Positions 49,806-63,200 of a stretch of 64,000 nt of DNA are shown in pieces. A model generated the notes under the pieces. That model was not told where the DNA came from. It searched no databases and saw nothing but the letters and a program-made list of their open reading frames with translations. Source of the DNA: Crotophaga sulcirostris (Eukaryota > Chordata > Aves > Cuculiformes > Crotophagidae); assembly GCA_013397455.1 (NCBI GenBank), contig VYZB01000385.1:362614-426613 (forward strand), read 5' to 3'. The number at the start of each line of letters is the position of its first letter. Position 1 is the stretch's first letter. Both the position numbers and the translations under genes were made by a program.

Positions 49806-51639
49806 ATAAGAACAAAATCTTGCAACTAAGTGCTTAAAAAAACAGATGCTGAAGGTAAATGCTTTGGGACAAAAACATAAATGCAGTCTTTTATTACATG
49901 TACTGCCAGGATTCTTTATCTACAGCCAATATTTGCTGGTTACTCAGAGTGAAGAGTTCTTATTAGGGACCTGAAAATTGAGAGCTAACAAGAACTGGAG
50001 GTCTGCTGACAGCCCCACCACTGAGAAGGCACTGAGAGCTGATAGTGCTTTACCCTCCTACAATAAGGCAGAGTAACAGGATGCTGCCTCTTGCTGTTAT
50101 CATCCCCTTCCAAGGGATGCGAGCTGTGGCTTCACCTTGCTAAGCAGGAGCTGGGCTCTGAGACACAGACACTGCCCTGTTAGCTCACTGCCACACACAC
50201 TTCTAAGCACAGTTATGCACTGAGCTGCTCGGCTGAAAAGTGCTGTGAGAATGCAAAGAATTATTAATACTGAAATTGTGAGTCTAATAACTTATATCCT
50301 GCTTTCTCATCAGCATCTTGCAAAATGTCCCCAGCAGCAAATGTTAGAAGTCATGATATTAAATGTTCTTTAGAGCACTTTTTTAACAAATAAGACTTTC
50401 CCCCATAAAAAGTCAGTGACAAAACCAGTCATGCCCAAAAGGGGCTGGATCTGCCTGTTAACTTTGAGAACATGCAGCTCATTTCAGCTATGCTACCCTT
50501 GATGGAATCTCCTGTGATAAATCATACAACTCAGGTGTGCTTCACTTGTTTGCCAATGAATTTAAAAAAGGGCTCATAGCAGTTGAGAGTGTAAATACAA
50601 TTAAGATTTTAAAATTATTCGAGAATAATTTTAAAGTTCCCCTGAGGTTTCCACGTTAACTCGAATGGATTCTGCTCTCTGTCAGGATTCAACTGCTTTT
50701 AGGAAAGCTTTAGTGGGAAGGAAGGTATTATGATACCTAGTCCTCTGTGAGAATTTGTCATGTTTATTTACTCAGGTAAAAGAAAGAAAGCTGCAGGACC
50801 ACCTAAAAGGGCGGGTGTTGCTCATCGTGAGCAAAAGAAGCTGAACTGGACCCTTTGTTACTGGGTAACAGCCTTTTTTCATGGATTTTCTGGAAGATCT
50901 ATATACAACACACATCCTCCCTCATTAAAGGCAGCTCGAACACTTAGCAAAGGTCAACTCCTACCTGGGATAGAGCTGTGGGGAGACAAGAGGTTAAGGC
51001 TGGTAAAATTCCCATGATGTCTCATATGGAGGTGAAGAGATAGCATATGAGAAAAAAATCAGAAGAAATACCATGTCCAGCTACTTAAGAGGAATGAGCT
51101 TTTAACTCTTGGAACTTCTGCGGTAAATATTTGTCAGCTGATACACGGACTGCTCATTGCTACCTACTCAAAACCAGTCCTCTTGCAGTTAAGTTTTTGA
51201 GAAGCCTTCTTCCTATTCTCTTTATTTACTGGAAAGCCGCTCTGCTGCTGTGGGAAGCCAGCCAGTGCTCATCCATATTATCCGGAGGCCTCACTCCAGG
51301 ATCCTGACTCTCTGCTGACAGGTGCTGCTCAAGCACAGAAATGATCCTTGCATCAACAGTTTGTAAATGAATTATTCTTACACAAATTCCTTTTTGTCTG
51401 TGGGTTATGATAAAGGTTTGCACTATAATTTGTTTTCCTTAGAGGTGGGCCAAAACTGGAATCCCTTTGAATTGCAGATTTAAAATAAAATTGCAGAAAG
51501 TAAGTGCTCCCTTTACATCTTTATTTAGACTAAGATTTGGAATAAGCAATTTCAAATCTGTAGAGGGCAAAAATGTGAGAAAACCACAGCTTTGTTCTTC
51601 TTAGCAAAAGCTCTGATTTCAAAGTTACTATTCTCTGGT

Positions 51640-51690
51640 GTGTTTTTTTTTCCTTTTTTATTTTTAATTTCTTTTTTTTTTCCCTCCTCC
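51640..51690 (+). repeat. long polypyrimidine tract
   Basis: From about 51651 to 51690 nearly every base is T or C, with runs of eight to ten T, broken only by attttt/aattt. It leads straight into TTACAG at 51691-51696. Such tracts arise as simple sequence, but this is also the architecture of a strong 3' splice site. Confidence 0.8.
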
Positions 51691-53280
51691 TTACAGAGAT
51701 GAGTCAGGATCAGAAAAGATACTAAAGAAATTCTGTAACTCTCCATATGCTAAGGAACATTCTTTAGACCACCATGTAAATGGGACAAACGTTTAGCTCT
51801 CCCTGTAGGCTGTCGAATGCATTTCTGTATGCAGGGAAGCTTTTCAAAGGGGGTTCACAAAGCCCCATGAATGTCCCCAGCACACAGTGGTCAGTAAAGG
51901 CAGTGGCACCAGGATGGTGAGCACTGAAATAGAAGAAAGTGCCAGCTGTTTGATCATATATTTGAATAATCTAACTAGAAAATACGGTGAAAATTATCGA
52001 AATCACTAGACTATTGTTCATATACCACAGCAGTAGCACAAGGCTCCAATTACAGACTTAAGGCACTCTTTAGGCTGGACTTTAGCCACAAAGGTGGGAA
52101 GACACATTGTCAAAATGATATTTTGTTCTGACCTTGTAAATGCTGCTAAATGACTGATCTTTACTTGCTGACAACCACATGATGTGGGTGAGGGCTCCAA
52201 AAAGTTCATACCCCGTCACTTTGGAAACCATTGCTTTCTCTATGTGTTGGCTCCTGATTCCAAAACACAATTCCATAGAAAGAAAAAAAATCCAGCTGTG
52301 AACAGACTTACCAAGGAAACATCAGAAGAAACATCTTGTCCATGCTTGCTCTGGAAAGATGTCATCTATTGATACCCCCATTCTAACAAAGGTTTTACTG
52401 AGTTTAACACATTTGTTGTGTGGAAAGTAGAACTGCTATAAAACTGTGGCATGGAAAATGATAATTAAGGGCATATTAATTACTTTTTTTCCAATTGGTT
52501 AAAGAAATGAGAGGATCTGTCAACATTACCAAGCACTGCAGCATAACAGAACTGGATCCAAAGAATAAAACAGTGGGTGCTGATGGAAGTCCACACCACA
52601 CAGCTGTGGGATGAGTTAATTTTCTACAACCTGCAGTCTGACCCTCTGGTTTGCATGCATTCGTTACGTGCTCGAAAAGCATCTTTTGGTGAGCTAAAGT
52701 TATTTCTTCAGAGACCACAAATGAAAGGAAGAATGAAGAAAGCTGGTCAGGTATTCCCCCAAAGCTCTGCAACAGCATTCTTGAGGAAATTGCATGATTC
52801 CACTAAATAAGTGATTTCCACTAAAGACTGGTGAACTGCTATTACTAGACTTCAGCATTAACACCCACTGGGCATATACATTGTAGACATTCTGGACAAA
52901 ACTCATCCTTTGTTTATCAATCTGAATAGGGTAACAAGAAGAGCAAACAAGGCCATTTGATTTTACTGCTGTTACTGAAGAAGACTGTGACTATCATCAC
53001 GCATCTGTTCAGGCTGTAAGGTCATCTGTGAACAGTCAGATTAATAATATTTTTTTTTTTAAGTGGGAGCTTAAATTCTAAGTAAATTGAACTCTGTCCA
53101 TGCAAATCATGCTGCTATTAAATAACAAATCCTAAATTATAGTACATAACAACAGTCATTAATGCCTGGCAACTTTCACCACCGTGTTAACTCTGGGATG
53201 GAAAAAATCTCAACCACTATAGCTGAAGTGGAAAGGAAAGTGCATCTCTAAACCTTGTTGTGATCTTAGCTGCTCAGAGT

Positions 53281-53570
53281 ACAGTGGCAATCTGCAGGAT
53301 TTTTGTCTTTATTTATCGGACTGCATAATCTAATTATCTCTCATTAGTCCAAAGCTGATTATTTCATTTATCTTTGTATATGTGACAACAAAAGGCTTTC
53401 TTTAATTAAGCAGTTCAGCAATTAGCTGTTGTTTTATAGGCAGTTTTAAACATCCCTGTACAAATAGCATGCAGCATGATTGTAATCAGATGCTCAGGGA
53501 AGAATTGTAGATGAGGACAATTTGATTTACAGCCCCATTTAGTTTAAAGCTGCACTGGCAAGTCTAACTC
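53281..53570. promoter_or_regulatory. candidate conserved developmental enhancer
   Basis: This block holds an unusual density of transcription-factor-like words with little simple sequence: TAATCTAATTATC (about 53326-53338), CATTAGTCC (53342-53350), a TTTATCTTTG word (53367-53376), CTTTAATTAAG (53400-53410), CAATTAGCTG (53419-53428), ACAAATAGCATG and GATTGTAATCAGATG (about 53479-53493). There are no open frames of note and no repeat family. The mixture of homeodomain, SOX/TCF-like and POU-like words without low complexity is typical of vertebrate conserved non-coding elements. This is inference; conservation itself is not visible from one sequence. Confidence 0.3.
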
Positions 53571-55871
53571 CAAAAGCAAAGGCTTATGAGATATGACCAA
53601 GTTGCCAAGTACCCTCGATGGAATGAAGCATAACTGAGACAACATGTGCCAGTGAAATTTACTTACATCTGCAGAAGAGCCTTTTGCTGACCGACCCTGA
53701 AGAACACAGGAACTCTGCTTACATCCAACAGGATTGTTCTACTATTTTAAAGTGAAGGAGATGCAAACTTCTCAGTGAAATAGCAACAGGCAGGTTTTAA
53801 CGTATAGAGTTCTGTCCAGCTAGAGCAATCAGGAGTGTCTGTGGTTAATTAAAATGAGAGAATTACTTTCTATTTGTGATTATGCTGTTAACAGCAGTGG
53901 GTACTGCAAGAAATATGAGAACAACTTCATTTGGCTCATGAATCATCCAAAAATCAGAGCAGCAGGAACACTAGAAACTGGGTATCATTTCAAGAATCTT
54001 TGGATGAATTCTCACTCCCAGTAATTCCTTTATCTCCACATAAAAAGTCCTCTCCCACTTTGGGGCTAGTTCTTGGTGGAGAAGTCATCACTACTCCTTA
54101 CTTTTCAGTTTTGCATTACAGATACCACAGCTGAGCCAAAATGTCAAAACCATTTTTTTTAACCATCCCAAATTTCTTCATTATTTGCGTAAGCAAAAAA
54201 ATTCTTGCATCCAGCCATATGTATGTGTCAATATGCCTTGGGTTCTTGAGAGAAATAAAAACATAAGAAAAGCAGGAAAAAAAAATTCCTTACAGTAATT
54301 TATGAACCCCAGTAAGTTTTAATTTTAAGACGTAAGTGCTGAGATAGGCACAAAGAAATTAAGTTGGATGTTTCTGGTAGCACAGAGAGAAAGAACAATG
54401 GATTGGAATGCAAATCTCCACACAATCTCATATTTGCAAGCATGGGTATTGTCCATTACTTGAGAGTAGCTCAATTTAAATAATCAATTTGCAAGAGAAA
54501 ACTGCTGGTGCATTTAATATACTGAACTTCCCCCACTGGACTGTGCTTGTGACCTGCTCTGCTTAAAATATGGAGAAATGGGATTAAACAAACCAGAACA
54601 ACACAGATGCTCCTTTCTTTACTTCATTATGCATATGTAATTTCTTACTTTTCAAAAATCACATGGAAAATGATGTTTGCTAGTGTTGATACAGTCTCCA
54701 AAATAAATTTGTCTTATTTTGCGAAGGACAGTTCTTTTAAATGCTTTTTGCCCTTACTGTTGGATGGCAATGTTGTAAATTTTTCAACAGGAAAAAATTG
54801 TGTTCTTCCAGCTAAATGTGTGAGCAGATCTCAAACCTACAAGGAGGTATTGGAAACTCTGGAATGCCCTTTAGCCTTATTCCTGCAGAGGTTTCTCTGC
54901 ACAGGTCTCCTTTGCAAAGTGTAATAAGCTTGGAGCAATGCAGTGTTATGAAGGTGTTTACCTGCTGGTAATTGGCAATTAAGTCTAGTAAAAAAGGCTA
55001 ATGGTAATTCTCTTCTGCTTGGAGAGTAAGAGGTAGAAATCATGCCTGAACAAACCGAAGACATCTATTAAGCTCCCTGAAGTGAGTCATCAAAAGGACA
55101 TAACCTCTCAAGCATCTGCCGTGAGTTTTAAGGGCAGAATCCCTAAATAAACATATCAGAACCATGAAAAACTCTAGTGCGTCATATTGTGCAGAGAAAA
55201 TTAATGCCAATTTGAATTAATCAGACTGTTGCAGTCTTCATCTAAATAAGCAGAAACAGCTAAGCTGAGTCCAGCCAGCTCACGGAGTCCTGATGCAGCC
55301 CCACTGTTGACTGAATATCGCTGGGAGACTGTGGTCCCTTCTGTACCAGGCTTTTGTTGAGAAGAAACCAAACCCATCCAGTAGCACTGATCTCAACACT
55401 ACTGATCGAGGCAGAAAAGGCTGGAAAACAGAACACTGGCTAAACCACTGCTAGAATTAATTAATGAGTGGCTATTGAATAAACCACCTAGTGAATAAGT
55501 AAAGACCTTTTACAGGATAAATTTTCCCTTCATATTTTGATCAGAAGACATCTATGAAGACAGTAGTTGAGCCAAACTTACTCTTTCTCTTACTAAATAC
55601 AGTCTTAAAATGACCAAAAAATCTTTTTCCTCAGGGCATATTCTGAGAATATCTCATACGTACATTGAGAAGTAGGAAAATAAGGTCAGAAAGCAACAAT
55701 CACAGATGGCTGGTGGGATATTCTCCACGAGAGGCTAGTGGAGCATCAGGCAGTGTGGGCAGTCTGCTGCAGCAAACCTCCAGGAATGGTGACACCATAC
55801 AGCACCACTGCTGTGTCACCTCAGTGGCACAGACCCCGCCGTGACAGCTTCATTAAAACTAAGGTCAAAAT

Positions 55872-55950
55872 GACAGTCCTTCTCTCAGAGAGTTTGTGAC
55901 CTAACTAACTGCCATTAGACACTGCATGGAGAGAGCAAAACAGACATGAC
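55872..55950. mobile_element. relic resembling L2/L3 3' region
   Basis: The words 'cagtccttctctcagagag', 'tttgtgacctaactaa' and 'gagagcaaaacagacatg' follow the order of 'gtccctgcctcaaagagcttacaatctaa...agacaagacagac'. The identity is low but the order is preserved, as in the relics at 29394 and 37715. Confidence 0.35.
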
Positions 55951-56502
55951 TCGAACTCTGAACCTCTACATGGAGAAGGTGCAAGAGACCACAGTAAGGA
56001 AGTGCTGATACCCCCTTAAAAAGTGTTTTCCTTTTTTGCACTATAAAACATCGGTCAATATTCATGCAAAAACAAATCTCCAACTGAAATATGAAGTCAA
56101 TATGAACCTGAATTCATCAACCAAAATGACAGTTTTAAATTACAGGAGGAGGAGCCAAGGGTCGTAAACAGCTGAAATCCACGCTGTACAGCAAGAGCAA
56201 CAAAGACAGCATCTGCTCCCAGAACAAGAACTGACAAAGCTTTGACTGATATTGTATCTAAGTGGACACCCTGCACGGAAACCAAGCATGCATCAGAGTC
56301 ACTGCACACCATTTCACTGCACTGGCTTTGGTTTTCAAGCCAAGGATGTGGAAGCAAAGCCAGGAGTCAAATCAGCAATACAGGATTACTGAGGACAGCC
56401 ACTGGCTTGCCTTCTCAGCTGACACGGGAGCCCAGCACTTGGCCCACACCCAGCCACTCCACAAACTCATGACTCCTGCACCTTGCTAGAGAGGACAGCA
56501 AA

Positions 56503-56529
56503 CTACACTGAAAACAATTTTCAGTGTAG
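56503..56529. repeat. perfect inverted repeat, 12-bp arms, 3-base loop
   Basis: CTACACTGAAAA at 56503-56514 and its exact complement TTTTCAGTGTAG at 56518-56529 are separated by CAA. The arms pair perfectly over 12 bases and stop abruptly at both ends. It could form a DNA cruciform or, if transcribed, a short RNA hairpin. The arm is too short for a canonical microRNA precursor. Confidence 0.95.
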
Positions 56530-57124
56530 GCTACTGTCTTAGAATAAAGATATTAATCTGAAGGGAGATGGCCTAGCTATAGATTTCTTGAGTTAAGTTA
56601 TTTTATTCATAGGATGGTATCACCAGCTAACTAGGTTTTCTGAAGCCTGGCTATCCCTTACTTTTAACTTCTGACCATTTGCTGGCTTTTATGCCTTTGA
56701 TGCACTTGTGTCTCATAAATTGCAAATGAGGAACCTTTTTGAAGTATATGAATTTAACTTAATGTTATTCTAGTTTACTGGGAATGTGGAACATGAACCA
56801 AACTTTCACTCTCAACAGAGGATTGCCACAGCTGGCTACAGCCACATGTTTCTTATTGCTTCATTTACTTTTTCTAATTCACACAGGCTCTCAGCAATAA
56901 TTTAACAAACAATTAAAGTAGCTAACAGACCTAGGATAATTTAATGTGGGGTTCTTCTTCTGAAAAAAAATCGGAGTATTATGTAAATTGGCTTATTTCT
57001 GATAAATGCATTTTGCAGCACATGCACTTTTTAGGACCTGAAAACCCTCTTGCAACATTCAAGGAGAATAGTTCGAGGGCTAGGGCTTTACATTTTTACT
57101 TTTACATTTTTACCTTTATCAGGT

Positions 57125-57250
57125 AACTCCTCTTCTTCCCATTTCACAGATGAAGAAATAAAGCAAGCAATTTTATGACCTTATCTTTAGGCTGCAGTAA
57201 AATATTGGCAGAATGAGAAAAGAACCCAGATTTCATTCTCTGCATTCCTT
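57125..57250 (-). mobile_element. MIR SINE relic
   Basis: On the plus strand 'cttcccatttcacagatgaag' in part, 'aaataaagcaagcaa', 'ttggcagaatgagaaaagaac' in part and 'ccagatttcattctctgcattcc' follow the reverse complement of MIR ('ccccattttacagatgagg', 'aaactgaggca', 'tggcagagccgggattcgaacccag', 'tctgactcc'). The 'ggcagaatgagaaaagaaccc' region matches the internal box B area of the tRNA-derived head. About 125 bases are recognisable. Confidence 0.75.
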
Positions 57251-60200
57251 TTCCTCTTCCCTTCAACCTTCAGGTCCCAATTTTATCACAAAAATAAAGA
57301 TACTTTACAGAAACCACGCGTACATGGGACTGGCATGTTTTGGCCACATGAATCCACTCAGAGCCATCCACTGGGAACGGTGGCTCGGGGTGGGAGTGTG
57401 GCCAGGACCCACCACCCTTCTGACACACCACGATCAAGCTAACAGAGAACTCTGGGGGGTTTAATGCCCGTTTAACGCTCACCAGTGGGTGTGGGAAGAC
57501 GAGGCAGTTGCAGGTCACAGTAACTGGTCAGGGACTCACTTGTGCCCTCATCACTTTGCCTAAATTTATGCAATCAATTTTTAAGACTTCTGCTTTAATG
57601 GAAAATTCCTTTTTTAACCAACACTGCATCCTTGTTTAACCCTGGATGTCACGTAAGTTTTGTTTGCAATGTAAGGGTATTTGAAAAGCAGCTACCTTCT
57701 GCAAAGAGCTATTTTTAGGTGGCATGGACTTCAAAACAGAAAAGAATGACACTGTCTCCCTTCTTTCCTTTTGCTGTTTGTGCCCACCTTACTCCAAAAT
57801 TACAGACATTCATGCTTGGAAAACTCAAACCTCTTATAAATCTACTTCTTTGGAGAAAAAAACTGTCGGCTTAACAGTACTGGAAGAGAAAAAATGTCTG
57901 CTGTGAAGTGGAAAGGAGAAGAAAAACTGATTATCAGTCAGCTTTCCTTTAAAAACCTTGTCTGATTTTGCATTTTTTGGGGACAAGCTCCACAGGCACA
58001 CAGTGAACAGCTTCTGCACTATTATTCAGGATCTTCTAAGGCTTCCCTAACTATTTTTCATACAGGTTAATCACTGTATGTAGCGACTAATTTTTCTCAT
58101 GGCTAATTCTTCAAACTGTAGAAGAGGGAAAGCAGGAAAGTGCAACATATCACAGAAATCTACTCCCATGGAAAGCGAAGTCGAATCTTTAAAATTCTGT
58201 ATTTCTTTATTTTGCAAAATAAGGATAATTTTTTTCCCTAGAAATCAGATGAGCTCCGTGTGGCAACTGACACTCCCTGTAATGATTTCTAGCTCTCATA
58301 TCGGTAAGCTGTGCAATATGTCCTGCCCTGCAATAACTCCTGCTGCCAAAAACCGCATACCAAAACAACTGTCGCTCCAGTTAATCGTTCTCCACACGAT
58401 CAAACAGCAGATCCAGAGTAAAATGCATGGACAATTACGACGTGGCCCAAATAAGCTTAAATGTTGTTTCACTCATTGTTGTAAACACAGTACTAGTAAC
58501 AGTTCACTGTCAAAAAGAGCTCTGATTTCCATTCTTCAGATGTTCTACAGGTGTAAGTAGCACTCTTTTTCAACAGGGCAAAAGTGTCTGACAATACAGC
58601 AATGAAGACAGAAAAACATACGTAAAGAGACAGACAGACATATCAGAGTAGGAAATATCCATGAAACGAGACCTCTTAGTTAATTAGGAAAGATATAAAA
58701 TGCTTTACGCCTCTACAAAACTATTAAAGTACAACTAATTTAGTGCCATTATTGATGCTTATTTGGTTGAACTGGAACTTCGAAGAGCACTGCAGTTAGT
58801 GAAAAACAGATTATAAAGGAAGCGAGCTTCTGAGTCACACAGGCTTGAGCTTTCCTTTGTATTTAAATATCTGGAGAAGAAGATAACCACAAAAAGCTCC
58901 TGAGCAGACCTCAAAAATTTACCTATGCTTCACCTTAGACAGATTCTCAAAAATGCTTTATGCTGAAAATGGTGAGGAAGAACTAGCAGTTATCTCCTTT
59001 CTGGATGCTGTTTCCCGAATGCATAGTACTACTGAAGGAATGAGCATTGCTCCCTTTGTGTTTTTTTCAGTGCCCTGCACTGATCATTACATTGCAAAGC
59101 AAAGATGCAAATGCTTCCTGTGATCACTGCTGATGTCAAGCTTATCCACTTGGCTTGAACAGTGCCTGCTGCTCAAAAACTACTGTTTTTTTCCCCAAGG
59201 AGAAAGTACAGAAGGAAGTGCTTTTGGGAGGGATGAGATTTGACAGCATATTAATATGATGACCCTCAAGTAGCTGAATACATTGGCCAGGTAGCATTCA
59301 GATTAATTCTGATCCTTCCAGCAGTCCTAGAAAGGCACCCTTTTCTGCGGTCAGAAGGTAATTAAAGCTCCACTCCTCCAACCTTGTTGTTTCTTGAAAG
59401 CTATGGAAACAAAGAGCAGGGAGTGGCTGTGTGGTACACACTTATACTAAATCTGAGTAATAGCAACCCCCCACATATTAGTGTAAACGGTATCTTTCAC
59501 ATTTCATATATAATTACACGACACAGACAAGTGGGGTGCTCTAAGAAAACATCAACTTATTTGTATTTATTGTTAGTAAGAACACAGAAAAATGTCCTCT
59601 CCTCCAGACACTAAAAACATATGTAAAAATTTATATGTAAAAATCAGCTTAGAACTCAGAAGACAATACTATACCTTCTTAAGTACAGATGTACCTTCTT
59701 TTTGTTTCATTAGTAAACTCTAGATTTATCGAATTAAAATAGTTTTAAATTAATTCCCTCTATAGTGAAAAGCATGTGCTATGTTTAATGGCAATTGGAG
59801 TCTGACAGTTCTAAACCTCTAAACTTAAAAACTGGAGATTTCATTATGGGAAGTCCTGTATAGCAGTACTAAAAAAATCAACTATCTTAATTGTATGAGC
59901 TACTATCTTAACTTACAAAGCATTCCGCAGTCTGTCTGTTCAGTATTGTATCTCCCAAAAGACAGCTGTGAGTATACAGTGCTGGATGTATTCACTTGAA
60001 TGGTATATTTTTCAGCCATGTATTTCTTTAGAAATCGTATATTTTGTACTATTGTGAAGCGCATCCTGCATAGCAACACTGTAGATTATTGATTCAATTG
60101 AATTGTGCAAGACTGAAATTCTAAACCGTGCTTTTTGCATTGATCCTTAAATCGTATCATTAAAATAAAACTCCATGATGTTTTGAATACACTGTTCCTA

Positions 60201-63200
60201 ATAATTTTACTGCTTGTGAAGTTCCATTGCAGCACCAATGACTTATGGCTCCTGAATAATAATAATAAAAAAATTGTCCTCAAACACAATTGTGTCCAAA
60301 TCATTTGCGAGCTACAGAAGCTAATTACAGTAAAATTCTGTGTTCTCAATCAGGTTCCATAAAAACACTCCAGCACGAGGAGATGCTGGATTATTTATTG
60401 TGGGAAGTTACTGAATGCCTAACTATGCAGATGAAATTCTCTTCATTCTTTCATACAAGGCAGCAAAATTAATAACTTAACAGCTCACAGTTCCCAAAGT
60501 AGACTTGTTAATCGGTCCAATATTGTTCTAATTCTTCTCGCAGCTAACTGAATTGGAGCATGTAACTGGCTAAAATGTGTCTTTAGATACCGTGTACTTA
60601 TTCCGATTACTATTTGGTTGATTGATGACTTTCTGATTTTTTGAAACAATGCCAGCACAGTGGCCTCTTGGTAGCTGAACACATGACTGCTGTTTGTTGT
60701 GCTTTGGGGGGACTGCAAGGCGAGGTCTGGCTCAGTCATTTTTAAAATCAATACTTGCTCTCTGAGCACGGGATAATTTAGAGAACATAATTCAGAATTC
60801 TACCTTTCAGCATGTATCTACCATCAAAGGAGGATTTTTGTCCAGAGTCAGCACAAAGGCTACATGACCCAAGAATGCACAGATAAGGTTAAAAAAGAGA
60901 GGGAAAGTACGTATTTTTTTCAATGCAAAGCATCACTAGCCACATGTGTAGATAAATGTGTCTTTTATGTATGTACACACAGAGCACACATGTACCTCCA
61001 TGCATACCAGCTGGAAGTGGATGCTTCGAATAAACTCCAGTTTTTGCTTACTCGCATGGATTTTTTTCCCCCTTGTTTTGACAATCTCTGTATTATCTCA
61101 CAGGTTTTGAAGCAAGATCCTCCTTCACTGCAAAGAGTGAAATGTTGGAAAATGGGACCTGAAAATCATCTGACTGGCTGGTGTTCTGCCCTACTAATGC
61201 TGGATTTCTGAAAAGCTGAAGGATTTCTTACACAGGTATTGGTAGTGTTCCGCTCAGCAGCAGAGATCTGAACCAAATTCACTGCACTAAGTCAGCACAG
61301 TTCTGCATGTGTAAATAGAGAGAAACAGAGATCCTAATCAGATCCACTGTTCTTTGGACATTGGTTGAACTCCAGTGTTATGCATTTCAATCCTTTTGGA
61401 TTAATCTCCACTTTTAAACATTTTGATTCTACATTATGCTTCCCTTTCACCTTCCATATCCTTTCCGTAAACGAAAAACTTTATTTTTCCAGCTGCTTTG
61501 GACCTCAGTAGTCTTCTGAATCCTCTCCCTGCCATTAAAATATCAAGTCCTGTTTCACTTTCTCTTCCCACGTTCTCCAGCCTGCTCCTGACCTGAGCAC
61601 CCTTAGAGCTTCCTATTTCCCCTGCATCTTTCCACATACATTCCTGCATCCATTTCTTGCCTCATTTCCCTCTCTCCTGCCATATCAAAAACTTTTACTC
61701 CTCCTCTTATGTATACGGAAGCAGCTAAAGTCAATAGAGCCTTTTTAATCTTTAAAATGTTCTTTATTTGCTTTTAAATTCTGAATGTATTTTGATGTCT
61801 CAGTACAGAAGAGCTCAGGCACAACCCTTCTGCCTAGATTCCCTCCAGCTCTGAGGACTGGGAGCCCGTCTACAAGCTCCTATTTTCATTCAAGATTTGC
61901 CTCTACCTCCTTCAAAAGGGGAAATTTCCAGGTCGATCTGAACAAAATTTACGGCTTCTCTGTATTGTCACAGCATCATAAGAAAGCAAAGAGCGACTTG
62001 CCGCAAAAAGCACAAAGCTATCTAATTTTTAGCCATTTTATAAGGATAGCAACATGAGAAGTAGCATGTAAAATTTCTGGAGGCCTGGGGAAAAAAAGTG
62101 TGTAGAGGCTGATGCCTCATTTGAAGTCTGTTAATTGTTTTCAAACATCTCATCTAGATTTCTTACAAGGAAAATATTTGTCTTAATTCTTTGCAACACT
62201 CATTTGAGTTCCACTTGTAAAGCCATAGATGGCAGCAAATTATTTTTAGCCAGCTGAATTTTCTAATCATTCTCCTTTTTTGTATGCTTCTTTTGATAGA
62301 ATTAAATATGACACAAAGTAGTAAAGACTGACAACAACAGAGAAACAATTTCAACCATCTAAAGATTATTGAAAACTGTATTTTTTCTTCTTTCCTTATT
62401 CTTTTAGCCATTAAATGAGCCCTCATCCAGTTATTCCAGTGTGGACCAAACAAATAATATCCACTCAACATACAAAATTTTCAAACTCTGCATCCATTCT
62501 GATTTTTTTATGAGGATTATAAGTGCTGTTTCATTCCATACTGTTTACTGGATGCCGACATCAGCAGCTACAGCACTGGAGCTGTGCAAAGCAGCTTCCC
62601 TTTTAACTTTTTCCACAGCTTTCTGAAAAGGTCATCCTTTGGGCTGAAATTTCTAATGTCTGTAAATAAAATTTAAATAGGAGACTTAAACCTTATTCCT
62701 ATTTTGAATTAGGAGTTAAAATATCTTTCTTCTGTTTATAAGGAAAATGCTTGGTGGTTTTTTTTCCACAGAAGGGTATAATATGATCATCCAGGTACTT
62801 GATAAAAATTTTCATTTTCTGAATCAAAAGACCCAAATTTTGTATTCTAGGGGACAACTTCTCAGGCTTGGTTGATATTTTCTGCAGCAAGATACATACT
62901 TAATATGCAGATTTCTACCCAACTAAACCTTAAAATAAAACATAGTGGAATAGAGGAATAGAAGGAAGGTACCAGAGAAAACAGTTTAAACCACCAGATT
63001 CCATGTCACTAAGGCTTCTCTCTCATTTACACCATGCAGCCCGCGTGCCCTTGGTAACACTTCTCAGGTGAGGTTTGCTCTCTTTCACCACAGTAGGTAT
63101 TATACACAGCTTGCTTTTTTGCAAGGTTTGGGAACCTTTATAGATGCAGAGTAGGGGGGAAATTCCATGATTTTTTCACAAACGACCAGTGGAATACGTA

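Larger units (their letters stand above)
46607..53270. other. unique AT-rich DNA, no gene seen
   Basis: No exon is proven. Items of note are an A run of 13 at 47511-47523, a T run at 48537-48546, a 6-bp hairpin (GCCGTG, loop of five A, CACGGC) at 48628-48644, an old repeat relic at 48919-49000 and another at 49776-49805. A strong acceptor-like tract ends at 51696 and opens a 78-base candidate exon (see findings). Open frames stay at or below about 100 codons. Confidence 0.55.
53571..57124. other. unique DNA, no gene seen
   Basis: No exon is recognised. It contains an L2/L3-like relic at 55872-55950 and a perfect long hairpin at 56503-56529, listed separately. Open frames stay near or below 105 codons with no recognised domain. 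An imperfect 13-14 base direct repeat (ctttacattttta, cttttacattttta) lies at 57086-57112. Confidence 0.6.

Noticed and set aside
58099..58560. 153-codon ATG frame as a gene
   Set aside because: It has no recognised domain, no splice or promoter context, and appears to cross a MIR-like relic at about 58198-58232.
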